The notes beneath the pieces were generated by a model. That model was not told where the DNA came from, did no database searches, and worked only from the letters and a program-made list of their open reading frames with translations. Positions 34,123 to 44,269 of a stretch of 64,000 bases of DNA are shown here, piece after piece. The number at the start of each line of letters is the position of its first letter. The first letter of the stretch is position 1. Position numbers and translations under genes: made by a program. Origin of the DNA: Candidatus Arsenophonus triatominarum (GTDB lineage: Bacteria; Pseudomonadota; Gammaproteobacteria; Enterobacterales; Enterobacteriaceae); contig NZ_LWMI01000010.1 of assembly GCF_001640365.1 (NCBI RefSeq), positions 1 to 64,000 of the forward strand, in the 5' to 3' direction.

Positions 34123-35306
34123 TGTATTAGTCTTAACTTAATCTGATAATTCTGATTTAAAAAAGAGAGTTACCGGTTTTAATTAACATCATTAGATAAT
34201 AAAATAAAAGGTAATTCTATGTATCAAACAAATAATCCTATCATCAAAGGTTACTTAACCTCGCTGAAGAACTTCATAACGTCTCAAAAGCCTGTAAGAT
34301 TATGGGGGTATCCCGAGATACGTTTTATCGCTACCAGGAACTTGTTAACGATGGTGGGATAGACGCTTTAATTAATCAAAATCGACGGGTGCCTAACGTA
34401 AAAAATAGAGTAGATGAACAGATTGAAAGCGCTGTAGTTGAGTATGCGATTGAATACCCTGCACACGGTCAACACCGCAGTAGTAATGAACTAAGAAAAA
34501 AAGGCATTTTTGTTTCGGGGAGTGGCGTTCGCTCTATTTGGCTGCGCCATAATCTCGAAAATTTTACAAAACGCCTAAAAGCGCTTGAAGATAAAATCGC
34601 AACAGAAGGAATTATCCTGTCAGAATCACAAATCAGTGCTCTAGAAAAAAAAGCACAGGATGATGAGGCCAATGGTGAGATTGAAACAGCGCATCCAGGT
34701 TATCTGGGTTCACAAGATACTTTTTATGTCGGTCATTTAAAAGGCGTTGGTCGTGTTTATCAACAAACTTATATTGATACTTACAGTAAAGTCGTTCATT
34801 GTAAGCTTTACACAACAAAAAGCGCGATAACGGCGGCAGATTTATTAAATGACAGGGTTCTCCCTTTTTATTCCCGGCATGGGTTACCGGTGTTACGTAT
34901 ACTGACGGACAGAGGCAGTGAGTATTGTGGTAAAGTTGAACATCACGATTATCAACTTTATCTCGCTATCAATGATATTGATCATACAAAAACTAAAGCT
35001 CGTTCACCTCAAACTAATGGGATTTGTGAACGCTTTCATAAAACTGTATTACAAGAGTTCTATCAGGTGGCTTTTCGTAAGAAAATCTATAGGGCTTTAG
35101 ATGAATTACAAGCTGATTTAGATAAATGGTTAGCGGAATATAATAACCAACGCACTCATCAAGGAAAAATGTGTTGCGGTCGAACTCCTATGGCAACTTT
35201 ACACGATGGAAAACAACTTTGGAGAGAGAAAGATTTAAATCAAATTTAACCTGACAGGTACTGTATAAATAACCGGTAACTGTCAGATCAAGTCTGAGCT
35301 ACTACA
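34123..35306 (+). mobile_element. IS481-like element, copy C (1184 bp)
   Basis: Both ends present (tgtattagtcttaactt and gtctgagctactaca). A 10-bp deletion near 34246 (catcaaaggttac) explains the shorter length and breaks the transposase start. It sits between a MITE fragment and an IS4-type fragment inside mdtK. Confidence 0.93.
34218..35249 (+). pseudogene. IS481-like transposase, copy C, 5' deletion
   Basis: The main frame from 34302 (MGVSRDTFYRYQELVNDG...) keeps the helix-turn-helix and the full rve core, 315 residues, identical to copy E except for a few residues. The true start at 34218 is out of frame after the 10-bp loss. Internal initiation at 34302 could still make most of the protein. 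Confidence 0.8.
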
Positions 35307-36137
35307 TGGCGATTAGTTCAACCTTCTATAGACAAAAAAAGCCCTTGGGTACTAATTGCCGATGATAGATTGATTGCCAAAACACGTAGTAAAAAAATAG
35401 AGATGGTCCATTATCAATATTCAGGTAATGAACATGATGTTATTGCTGGCATAGGTTTAGTTAATTTACTTTGGCATAATCTAACAACTGTTGACTCAAT
35501 TCCTATTGATTATCGTATTTATGATAAAGATTCTGATGGAAAAACAAAAAACACGCACTTTTCCGAAATGCTCGCTCTTGCTAAAAAAAGAGGGATCATA
35601 CCAGAAGCGGTAGTGATGGATGCCTGGTATTCTAGCCTGGATAATCTGAAATCAATTCGCTCTCATGGTTGGGTCTGGGTAACCACGCGGAGGAAAAACA
35701 GGATTGTTAACCATAACAAACAACTGAACAAGTTAGACATCTCAGAAGAAGGAACTCCAATACACTTACGAGGCTACGGTTGGGTGACTGTTTTCAAATT
35801 TACAGCCAAAAACGGCCGTATTGATTACATAGTAACAAATAAAGACAATCCCACCCGTCAATACGTCAAATCTATCATGGATGCCCGTTGGTCTGTTGAA
35901 GTTTATCATCGAGAAGTTAAACAAAATTGTGGTATTGAACGCTGTCAGGCTCGCACGAGCCGAGCGCAAAGAAATCATATTTTTCTCGTTATTTCTGCGT
36001 GGTTTGAACAACATAAACGTCGTATATCTGAAAAAATAACCCTTTATCAACAAAATTGGGACGTAATCAAAAATGCTATTACTGAGCACATCCGTGTTTT
36101 ATTAGCGTACACAAATTAGTTTTGTGCGAAACTCGTG
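35307..36137 (+). mobile_element. IS4-type element, 3' two-thirds with right end
   Basis: An open frame from 35370 (249 codons, to 36119) covers MVHYQYSGNEHDVIAG, VVMDAWYSS, VEVYHREVKQ and the full C-terminus NAITEHIRVLLAYTN. The N-terminus and first catalytic Asp block are truncated (DDRLIAKT replaces DDTLIAKT and the frame begins after it). Ends gttttgtgcgaaactcgtg. Confidence 0.88.
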
Positions 36138-36533
36138 AAAAAGAAAGCTAGCCATAAGCCTTGTTGTATATGATTGCCGATAACTTGACGTCGGCCTGAA
36201 CCATTTAATTGCTGCGCTACCACTGGTGTAAAGCCATTAATAAGCCGTGGCCAAACAAAATAGCAGGTAACCAGATAGACGTTCTTACCGCAACTGTTGA
36301 CATATCTATTTCACTGACTTTGCCTGCCATTACTGTATCGACAAAACCCATTGAGGTTTGTGAGAATTGAGCAAGAATAATCGGAATACCTAATACTAAT
36401 AGGCTGTGTGCCTCTTTAAAATATTTATTCACCCACCATATACCTTATTGAAAATGAATAGAAAACGGAAAAGGAATTGAACCCTTTAAAATTTGCTTAT
36501 TGTATCGATTTGGTGAAGTTAGCTATAAATAGA

Positions 36534-36725
36534 TACGAGTTTCGCACCAATAAAAAAACGCTCTATTTTTAAGTTTAATTCAGCATAATATATAAATAGA
36601 CAAAATCTTATAAATTAAAAGCAACTTATTGTAATTTAAACAAATTTATACGTTTTAGTAACTTGCAAATTAACCATTGCTTTTAAGCCATTTCTGGAAT
36701 TTTATATGCCTGTGCGAAATTCGTG
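36534..36725 (+). repeat. IS4-type MITE, copy M8, between mdtK and ribE
   Basis: 192 bp; first base C to T (tacgag) and one mismatch at the right end (gcgaaattcgtg). ATAGA is repeated on both sides. It lies in the divergent mdtK-ribE intergenic region, about 100 bp upstream of the ribE start. Confidence 0.93.
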
Positions 36726-36827
36726 ATAGAATAGAAAGCTGCCATATTTATTGTTTCTAGAGTGCTTATCTAGCATAACTAGCGTAGAATGAGTTTTTAT
36801 CTTTTATTAAAATTGGAAACTCAATAT

Positions 36828-37439
36828 ATGTATACAGGCATTGTGAAAGGTAAAGGAACACTAGTTGCTGTGGAAGATAGCGTTAATTTTCGTACTTATA
36901 CTGTCCAATTCCCCACTGGATTACTCGCAGGTTTAGAAACAGGTGCTTCTGTTGCTAATAATGGATGCTGTTTAACTGTTACCCATATTGATGGCGATAA
37001 GGTGAGTTTTGATTTAATGAAGGAGACTTTGCGACTGACAAACTTAGGCAGTTTAAAATTAGGCGATATGATTAATTTAGAAAGATCAGCAAAATATGGT
37101 GATGAAATTGGTGGTCATGTTATGTCGGGTCACATTATTACTACTGCCGAAGTAGCCAAAATTTTTAAAGCTGAAAATAATCTCCAAATTTGGTTTTATG
37201 TGCATGATAAACAATTAATGAAATATATTTTGCATAAGGGCTTTATTGGCGTTGATGGAATTAGCTTAACAGTAGGAGATGTGGTCAATAATCGTTTTTG
37301 CGTCCATCTGATCCCAGAAACCATTGCGCGCACCACAATTGTAGAAAAGCGTCTTGGAGAAAAGGTTAATATTGAAATTGATGCCCATACCCAAGCAGTA
37401 GTTGATACTGTTGAACGAGTGATGGCACAAAAAATATAA
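36828..37439 (+). CDS. ribE: Riboflavin synthase alpha chain
   Basis: Dismutates two 6,7-dimethyl-8-ribityllumazines to riboflavin (last step). 203 residues (E. coli 213; shorter C-tail). It is a tandem of two lumazine-binding barrels: MYTGIVKGKGTL, ETGASVANNGCCLTV and GHVMSGHI in the first, FIGVDGISLTVGDV and FCVHLIPETIARTT in the second. ATG 36828 begins the family motif (M-x-TGIV); an upstream ATG at 36789 would add 13 unrelated residues. In E. coli the gene is also called ribC. It neighbours mdtK divergently as in E. coli. Confidence 0.97.
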   Translation: MYTGIVKGKGTLVAVEDSVNFRTYTVQFPTGLLAGLETGASVANNGCCLTVTHIDGDKVSFDLMKETLRLTNLGSLKLGDMINLERSAKYGDEIGGHVMSGHIITTAEVAKIFKAENNLQIWFYVHDKQLMKYILHKGFIGVDGISLTVGDVVNNRFCVHLIPETIARTTIVEKRLGEKVNIEIDAHTQAVVDTVERVMAQKI

Positions 37440-37498
37440 TCATAGAGCGTGTTTTAAATAGTCGTCACGCTATTTTAATTAGGTTAAGTAATAGCTAA

Positions 37499-37543
37499 AA
37501 GAAGAAACAGGATTTGATAAACAATCGACCAAGGTTTCTTCTT
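37499..37543 (+). terminator. Possible terminator of ribE
   Basis: AAGAAGAAAC / GTTTCTTCTT 10-bp stem with a 25-base loop, 60 bp past the ribE stop. There is no long T-run beyond the stem, so it is weak. Confidence 0.4.
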
Positions 37544-37547
37544 ACTT

Positions 37548-38741
37548 TGTAGTAGCTCAGACTTGATCTGATAGTTACCGGTTATTTATACAGTATCTGT
37601 CAGGTTAAATTTGATTTAAATCTTTTTTTCTCCAAAGTTGTTTTCCCTCGTATAAAGTTGCCATAGGAGTTCGACCGCAACACATTTTTCCTTGAATAAG
37701 TGCGTTGGTTATTGTATTCGTCTAACCATTTGTCTAAATCAGCTTGTAATTCGGCTAATTTACCGAAGATTTTCTTACGAAAAGCCACCTGATAGAACTC
37801 TTGTAATACAGTTTTATGAAAGCGTTCACAAATCCCATTGGTTTGAGGTGAACGAGCTTTAGTTTTTGTATGATCAATATCGCTGATAGCGAGATAAAGT
37901 TGATAATCGTGATGCTCAACTTTACCACAATACTCACTGCCTCTGTCCGTTAGTATACGTAAAATAGGTAATCCATGCTGGGTGTAAAAAGGCAGAACCT
38001 TGTCATTTAATAAATTTGCCGCCGTTATCCCGCTTTTTGTTGTGTAAAGCTTACAATGAACGACTTTACTGTAAGTATCAATGTAAGTCTGTTGATAAAC
38101 ACGACCAACGCCTTTTAAATGACCGCCATAAAAAGTGTCCTGTGACCCCAAATAACCCTGATATGCTGTTTCGATCTCACCATTGGCCTCATCATCCTGT
38201 GCTTTTTTTTCGAGTGCGCTGATTTGTGATTCTGACAGGATAATCCCTTCTGTCGCTATTTTATCTTCTAGCGCCTTTAGACGTTTTTTAAAATTTTCAA
38301 GATGATGACGTAGCCAAATAGAACGAACACCACTTCCCGAAACAAAAATTCCTTTTTTTCTTAGTTCATTACTACTGCGGTGTTGTCCGTGTGCAGGGTA
38401 TTCAATCGCATACTCAACTACAGCGCTTTCAATCTGTTCATCTACTCTATTTTTTACGTTAGGTACTCGTCGATTTTGATTAATTAAGGCATCGATCCCA
38501 CCATCGTTAACAAGTTCTTGATAGCGATAGAAGTATCTCGGGATACACCCATAATCTTACAGGCTTTTGATACGTTATGAAGCTCTTCAGCAAGGTTAAG
38601 TAACCCGACTTTATGTTTGATGATAGGATTATTTGTTTGATACATAGAATTACCTTTTATTTTATTATCTAATGATGTTAATTAAAACCGGTAACTCTCT
38701 TTTTTAAATCAGAATTGTTAGATTAAGTTAAGACTAATGCA
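37548..38741 (-). mobile_element. IS481-like element, copy D (1194 bp)
   Basis: Full length with ends tgtagtagctcagactt and taagttaagactaatgca. It interrupts an IS982-like copy on its right side. Sequence variants link it to copies B and F (for example IFGKLAELQ in place of IYRALNELQ). Confidence 0.93.
37600..38645 (-). pseudogene. IS481-like transposase, copy D
   Basis: The C-terminal segment 37600-38151 keeps ILTDRGSEYCG and QTNGICERFHKTV; the tail QRTYSRKNVLRS is frameshifted by an extra base near 37695. Base losses near 38531 (agaagtatctcggg) and elsewhere break the N-terminal frame. Inactive. Confidence 0.85.
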
Positions 38742-39064
38742 AATGATGACACTGGTTGTTTTGTTTCATCAACTCCGATTCAGCCAATTCAAGGTATTTT
38801 ATCTCTATCATGTCCGTTTATATCTCAGGAAGGAATTTCCTAACTTGCCATCATATTCACGCTGCGTAGAGTTACTTCCGCGCAGTGCCTTAGCTTTAAC
38901 GGCACTGTTTGAGTCAATTAAGGGAAAGTGCACGGTTCTGTCGGTTGCCGATTCTACTCCGATAGTTGTGTGTGATAACTTACGGATTCGTCGGCATAAA
39001 GTCTTCGATGGGATAGCTGAACGAGGAAAAACCTCAACAGGTTGGTTCTTTGGTTTCAAACTTT

Positions 39065-39253
39065 AAGCATGTTGCTCAATAGTGAAATAAAGTTGCTTAA
39101 AATAAAAACAAGTTAGATACATCTAAAAAATACAAAAATAGTTTATTTTTTAATCTTACATAGGTTATTTTTAATGCAAAAATTGATGATTTTATCATCA
39201 TCGGCTGGTTTTTTTGTAAGTCATCATTAATTTTGCTATTGAGCAACAGGCTT
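39065..39253 (+). repeat. IS5-type MITE (189 bp)
   Basis: Inverted ends aagcatgttgctcaatag and ctattgagcaacaggctt closely match the IS5-like terminus aagcgtgttgcttaatag. TTT is repeated on both sides (3 bp, like the AAT repeats of the full element). No coding capacity. Inserted in an IS982-like transposase. Confidence 0.75.
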
Positions 39254-39447
39254 TTTATATAAGTATCAATCATTTGGGGGAAATACTCAGTTTTCGACTT
39301 ACACCAGGAAACACAGATGATCGGAAACCATTACCTGAGCTGATAAAAGATCTTTCTGGTTGTTTGTATGCGGATAAAGGGTATTTATCGGCTTCACTGA
39401 AACAGCAACTGAAAACAATGGGAATTAACCTTATAACGAATATCAAG

Positions 39448-40649
39448 CACGAGTTTCGCACAAACCTAATTTGGGTATACTAATAATCCCCTGATCTGCT
39501 CAGCAATAGCATTTTTGATTACATGCCAATTTTGTTGATAAAGAGTTATTTTTTCAGATATACGGCGTTTATGTTGTTCAAACCACGCAGAAATTGCGAG
39601 AAAAATATGATTTCTTTGCACCCGACTCGTGCGAGCCTGACAGCGTTCAATACCACAATTTTTTTAACTTCTAGATGATAAACTTCAACAGACCAACGGG
39701 CATCCATGATAGATTTGACGTATTGACGGGTGGGATTGTCTTTGTTTGTTACTAAGTAATCAATACGGCCGTTTTTGGCTGTAAATTTGAAAACAGTCAC
39801 TCAACCGTAGCGTAAGTGTATTGGAGTTCCTTCTTCTGAGATGTCTAACTTGTTCAGTTGTTTGTTATGGTTAACAATCCTGTTTTTCCTCCGCGTGGTT
39901 ACCTAGACCCAACCATGAGAGCGAATTGATTTCAGATTATCCAGGCTAGAATACCAGGCATCCATCACTACCGATCCCTCTTTTTTTAGCAAGAGCAAGC
40001 ATTTCGGAAAAGTGCGTGTTTTTTGTTTTTCCATCAGAATCTTTATCATAAATACGATAATCAATAGGAATTGATTCAACAGTTGTTAGATTATGCCAAC
40101 GTAAATTAACTAAACCTATGCCAGCAATAACATCATGTTCATTACCTGAATATTGATAATGAACCATCTCTATTTTTTTACTACGTGTTTTGGTAATCAA
40201 TGTATCATCGGCAATTAGTACGCAAGGGCTTTTTTTGTCTATAGAAGGTTGAACTAATCGCCATAGGTCTTTAGGTCGAAAACATCTACTTTTTAGCCAT
40301 CGACTAATACACGAGTTTCGCACTGACAAATAAACAAGTTATTTTTAAGTTCAATTCAACATAATATATAATTCGCAAAAATTGTTAATTCAAATATAAC
40401 TTATTGAAATAAATATATATTTTATATTATTTAGTATCTTGCGGATAAAACATTATTTTAGCTATTTTTAGAACTTTATATGTCTGTGCGAAACTCGTGT
40501 AATAGTGTCATGAGATAAAGGCGATGGGCTTACTTCTGATAACGCCAAACCAGAGTATCAATGCATGGATAACCGGACAAAATATGAACACCCTAATTTT
40601 TTCTTGTTTTGAACTTTATACTTTTTTTTTGGAGATTGCGAAACTCGTG
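39448..40649 (-). mobile_element. IS4-type element, both ends present, broken, with MITE M9 inside
   Basis: Right terminus cacgagtttcgcacaaacc at 39448, left terminus ggagattgcgaaactcgtg at 40649. The transposase is broken: a stop or shift near 39800 (actcaaccgtagcg), a deletion around 39970 and others. No target duplication is visible, since the two IS982 flanks are not continuous. Confidence 0.85.
40310..40499 (+). repeat. IS4-type MITE, divergent copy M9
   Basis: 190 bp with perfect 14-bp ends but a strongly diverged core (for example tgacaaataaacaagttatt). TAATA is repeated on both sides, inside the IS4-type transposase. An older or distinct MITE subfamily. Confidence 0.85.
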
Positions 40650-40771
40650 GTGAATTTATTAGCCGGGCGGGTTGCATATTGTTTAATTCCATCTAAACCA
40701 AAGATACCTGTGGCAGGAACATCTCTTCAAGTATAATTGATAATGCTTATCCCGAACTCAGGTTAATATTA

Positions 40772-40962
40772 CACGAGTTTCGCACAGGCATATAAAATTC
40801 CAGAAATGGCTTAAAAGCAATGGTTAATTTGCAAGTCACTAAAACGTATAAATTTGTTTAAATTACAATAAGTTGCTTTTAATTTATAAGATTTTATCTA
40901 TTTATATATTATGCTGAATTAAACTTAAAAATAGAGCGTTTTTTATTGGTGCGAAACTCGTG
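40772..40962 (-). repeat. IS4-type MITE, copy M10
   Basis: 191 bp flanked by TATTA on both sides. Left neighbour is the IS982 terminus, right is punR. Confidence 0.95.
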
Positions 40963-41248
40963 TATTAGATTTTTATCGCCATTTTTCTGATATCGAACTT
41001 TTTATTCAGCAGGAAGTTTATAATGGTGTATGGGAGGCATTAGTCGATGGCCGAGTGGATATAGCAATTGGTGCAACCCGTGCGTCACCGATTGGCGATA
41101 GATATAGTTTTCGTGATATGGGATTTATGCCTTGGTCATGTGTTGTCAGTATCAATCATCCTTTAGCACAAATGAGCGGGCTAATTAGCGATCAACAATT
41201 ACGTCTCTACCCCAGTTTATGTTTAGAAGATACCTCTCGCTACTTACC

Positions 41249-41439
41249 CACGAGTTTCGCACCAATAAAAAACGCTCTATTTTTAAGTTTAATTCAGCAT
41301 AATATATAAATAGACAAAATCTTATAAATTAAAAGCAACTTATTGTAATTTAAACAAATTTATACGTTTTAGTGACTTGCAAATTAACCATTGCTTTTAA
41401 GCCATTTCTGGAATTTTATATGCCTGTGCGAAACTCGTG
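41249..41439 (+). repeat. IS4-type MITE, copy M11
   Basis: 191 bp flanked by TTACC on both sides, inside punR. Excision of the element and one repeat restores the frame. Confidence 0.95.
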
Positions 41440-41485
41440 TTACCAAAACGAGAAACTTGGGCATTAGATAACCAAAAAAGGCTTA

Positions 41486-42366
41486 TAGCTAGGCGACTTA
41501 ATTTTGATTACAAGGTGTGTTATGAGTTATACAATTGATTTTCGACGTAAAGTAATATCTGTAAGGAAAGCCGAAGGTTTAACAATTCGAGAAACTGCGA
41601 AACAATTCCGTATTGGAAAAGCGTCTTTAGTACGTTGGCTTAAACGACCAGAGCCAAAAAATTCAACGCCACGTAAGAGGAAGCTCGATAAAAATGCTTT
41701 AGCAAAAGATGTGGAACAGTATCCAGATGCTTACCAAAAGGAACGGGCAGAGCGATTCGGTGTTTGTAAAAAGACTATTTGGCAATCCCTTAAAAAGCTG
41801 GGATTAACCTATAAAAAAAACTCTATTCCATCCAAAAACCAACGAAAGCGACAGGCTGGCACATCAGCAAAAAAGACAACAGTATGAAAAAAAAGATAAA
41901 TCTGTTGTTTTTATTGATGAAAGTGGTTTTTCACATGACACTCCACGAACTCACGGCTATTCCCCAAAAGGTCACCGTTGTTTTGGCCTGAAAAACTGGG
42001 GTGCTAAGGGAAGAACAAATGTTATTGGCGCTTTATTGGGAACAACCCTTTTTGCTATCGGATTATTTGATTGCAATATTAACCGTGATGTTTTTTATGT
42101 TTGGATCACAAAAATATTGCTCCCAGAACTTCCTGAAAATTCTGTTATTTTTATGGACAACGCTAGCTTTCACAAAGGTAAGAATATTGAACAGGCAATT
42201 ATAAACGCAGGACACCAGATAGAATATTTGCCTGTGTATTCACCAGATTTAAATCCTATAGAACATAAATGGTCTCAAGCTAAACGTAAAAAGATGGAAA
42301 CAGGATGCACTATCGATGACCTGTTTTTAATACATATGCTGTAATCAAAATTAAGTCGCCTAGCTA
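41486..42366 (+). mobile_element. IS630-like element, copy 5 (881 bp)
   Basis: TA on both sides, inserted in punR at CTTA/TTGTG. Frame-restoring on removal, so a recent insertion. Confidence 0.95.
41522..42344 (+). CDS. IS630-like transposase, two frames
   Basis: Same layout as the other full copies: helix-turn-helix orfA to 41887, catalytic orfB in the +1 frame, shared A8 run. Confidence 0.85.
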
Positions 42367-42634
42367 TATTGTGCCAGATTGGGAAAGTGGTTTAGCATGC
42401 TTAAAAATGGATTATGTTTAGGATTTGCGCCTAAACATCGGGTAGAGCAACTTTGCCGCAAAAATGAATTAAAGACATTGCAGATTAAGCAACCCTTACC
42501 TGATAGTCCGTGTTGTATCATATGGAATGAAGAAAAACGTTCCCCGACATTGTGTTGGCTACTGGATTATTTAGGTAATAACGAAGCATTCAATGCCGAG
42601 TGGTTAACTAATTGATAGCGTTTAAATCCAGGGA

Positions 42635-43660
42635 TCATCTTCGGTAGTCAATAAATGGACCATCGACAACTGAACGACGTTTAATAAGTTCTGGGTGTAT
42701 TTCAATAGTTTGCGCATCTTGGCGTTTATTAATAATGCGATCAAGCAGCATGGTAAAGGCCATTTGACCTAAACGTTCTTTGGGCTGATGAATGGTGGTC
42801 AATGCTGGGGTGAAAAAACGCGCATTACGCACATTGTCGTAGCCAATAATAGATATATCTTGTGGCACTCGAATTCCTAATTCATTCGCAGCGCTGATAG
42901 CCCCCATCGCCATAATATCACCACCACAGAAAATGGCAGTTGGTTTTTGTTGGTGACTTAATATTTGTTTCATCGCCTCGTAGCCGGAAGCTGGTTCGAA
43001 ATCACCCTCGACAATCCATTCGTTATGTGGCTGGATGTTAGCTTCCTTCATGGCATTGAGAAAACCTTGCCGCCGGCCATTGCCGGTATTGCGTTTTGAT
43101 GGTCCAGAGATAATACCTAAATCACGATGACCTCGTTCGATAAGATAACGCCCGGCAAGATAGCCACCATAAACTGCATTATCAATGATGACATCGGTAA
43201 AATAACCATGGGCTTGCCCCCAATCCATCACCACCATTGGAATATTGCGGTATTCCTCTAACATCTGGAGTAGTTGGTTGGGGTATTCTGAGCACATGAC
43301 AAGTAAACCATCAACCCGTTTTTGCGCTAACATTTGTAAATAGGCTTGTTGTTTATTTAGGTTGTTGTGCGAATTACACAGGATCAATGTATATCCTTGA
43401 CTAAAACAGTTGTTTTCGACTGATTCAATGACTTCTGCAAAGTAAGGGGCTTCATTAGATGTGGCTAATAAGCCAATGGATTTAGTATGATTAACTTTCA
43501 AACTACGAGCAACGGCACTGGGAGAGTAATTAAGTGTTTTAATGGCTGCCTTGACGATCGTTTTTGTCTCTTCGGCGACAAAACGGGTATTATTAATTAC
43601 ATGTGATACGGTGGTAGTTGAGACACCCGCAAGCTTTGCCACATCCTTAATTGTTGCCAT
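42635..43660 (-). CDS. purR: Purine repressor PurR (LacI family)
   Basis: Represses purine synthesis genes when hypoxanthine or guanine is bound. 341 residues, the E. coli length. The N-terminal helix-turn-helix [23 protein letters not shown] and hinge [11 protein letters not shown] are intact. The periplasmic-binding-like domain carries [30 protein letters not shown] and [22 protein letters not shown], with the corepressor pocket region around it. Convergent with the punR remnant (20 bp between stops). Its former neighbour regulator is dead while purR itself is kept. I saw no clear PUR box just upstream. Confidence 0.97.
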   Translation of the reverse strand: MATIKDVAKLAGVSTTTVSHVINNTRFVAEETKTIVKAAIKTLNYSPSAVARSLKVNHTKSIGLLATSNEAPYFAEVIESVENNCFSQGYTLILCNSHNNLNKQQAYLQMLAQKRVDGLLVMCSEYPNQLLQMLEEYRNIPMVVMDWGQAHGYFTDVIIDNAVYGGYLAGRYLIERGHRDLGIISGPSKRNTGNGRRQGFLNAMKEANIQPHNEWIVEGDFEPASGYEAMKQILSHQQKPTAIFCGGDIMAMGAISAANELGIRVPQDISIIGYDNVRNARFFTPALTTIHQPKERLGQMAFTMLLDRIINKRQDAQTIEIHPELIKRRSVVDGPFIDYRR

Positions 43661-44035
43661 GATTATAAAGACTCCTGACCCATTCCCAATTCCTTTACTA
43701 TTGTTTAAAAATTACTGTTATTGATCTATAAAAATAGATAATTAAGTTATCAGTAAACTGATCATTTTGTCTGATTTGCAGTAAAAACAAAAGTATTAAT
43801 CAATCTTTGCTAGATGATATAATAGAAAATAGCTTTTGTTGTTGTATGATATTATGACATTTAATGATTTTTCAACGTCTAGGAATCTCAAAGATCCTGA
43901 AGCCGCATGAAATAGAGATTACAGACGGTAAAATTTGCTGTTTTTTTCATCAGAAAAGGGAATTAAGTCATTATTTTTGTGCTAATCGACTGATTTTTGA
44001 ACAACTCTGCTGAATTCAGGGAGATCTTCCCTGCA
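43661..44035. other. Region upstream of purR, 375 bp
   Basis: AT-rich with no supported gene. It contains a hairpin cagggagatcttccctg near 44017-44033. The purR promoter must lie here, with AT-rich candidates near 43730-43830. Confidence 0.4.
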
Positions 44036-44150
44036 TTACATCACGTAGCGCATTCGCGCTATTTCCACTGTGTTAGCAACCAGCTCCATTGTTGCCACTC
44101 CAGCCAAGGACCGCCGATAGACCATTTTCCCACCACACAGGATACATTTA
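44036..44150 (-). pseudogene. IS91-type transposase C-terminal fragment
   Basis: On the minus strand VKCILCGGKMVYRRSLAG and MELVANTVEIARMRYV match the C-terminal zinc-like tail of IS91-family transposases, similar in layout to DPYKCILCGDR at 3955-4080. It abuts an IS982 terminus. Confidence 0.65.
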
Positions 44151-44175
44151 ACCTGAGTTCGAGATAAGAAATAAA
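44151..44175 (+). mobile_element. IS982-like terminus, 25 bp
   Basis: acctgagttcgagataagaa plus five bases equals the 5' end of the IS982-like element (compare the inverse at 33247-33271). It then breaks at MITE M12. Confidence 0.7.
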
Positions 44176-44269
44176 CACGAGTTTCGCACAGGCATATAAA
44201 ATTCCAGAAATGGCTTAAAAGCAATGGTTAATTTGCAAGTTACTAAAACGTATAAATTTGTTTAAGTTA

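Larger units (their letters stand above)
33310..36432 (-). pseudogene. mdtK: Multidrug efflux MATE pump MdtK, split and part-deleted
   Basis: MdtK is a Na+-coupled MATE exporter. The N-terminal piece (36139-36432) gives [37 protein letters not shown] and [17 protein letters not shown], then a one-base loss (ALHQW, stop), with GSGRRQVIGNHIQQGLWLAF in the next frame. The C-terminal piece (33310-34096) gives [49 protein letters not shown] and [14 protein letters not shown]. By comparison with E. coli about 105 residues in the middle are gone, replaced by MITE, IS481 and IS4-type pieces. The C-terminal half is still open (268 codons) from an ATG inside the MITE end. It is divergent from ribE, as in E. 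coli. Confidence 0.9.
38742..40763 (+). mobile_element. IS982-like element broken by an IS5-type MITE and an IS4-type element
   Basis: IS982 pieces are 38742-39064 (LVVLFHQLRFSQFKVFYLYH, VADSTPIVVCDNLRIRRHKV), 39254-39447 (LSFRLTPGNTDDRKPL, LYADKGYLSASLKQQL) and 40650-40763 (NLLAGRVAYCLIPSKPKIPV and the terminal repeat cttatcccgaactcaggt). The DDE-type catalytic residues are present in pieces only. The 5' end is removed by IS481 copy D. DNA between the second and third pieces (about 170 bp) is missing. Confidence 0.85.
40764..42615 (+). pseudogene. punR: LysR-type regulator PunR (YdhB), 5'-truncated and split
   Basis: In E. coli PunR (YdhB) activates the purine transporter gene next to it. 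Pieces: 40764-40771 plus 40963-41248 (LDFYRHFSDIELFIQQEVYN, VDIAIGATRAS, CVVSINHPLAQ), 41440-41483 (KRETWALDNQKR) and 42369-42615 (VPDWESGLACLKNGLCLGFAP, CCIIWNEEKRSPTLCWLLDYLG). These are the LysR effector-binding domain. MITE M10 (TATTA repeat), MITE M11 (TTACC repeat) and an IS630 copy (TA) split it. Removing M11 and IS630 restores an unbroken frame, SRYLPKRETWALDNQKRLIVPDW. The DNA-binding domain is missing, replaced by IS982 debris. It is next to purR as in E. coli. Confidence 0.85.

Noticed and set aside
36720-36830. FMN riboswitch upstream of ribE
   Set aside because: Most of the upstream DNA is the MITE, and the remaining 100 bp shows none of the conserved RFN-element blocks.
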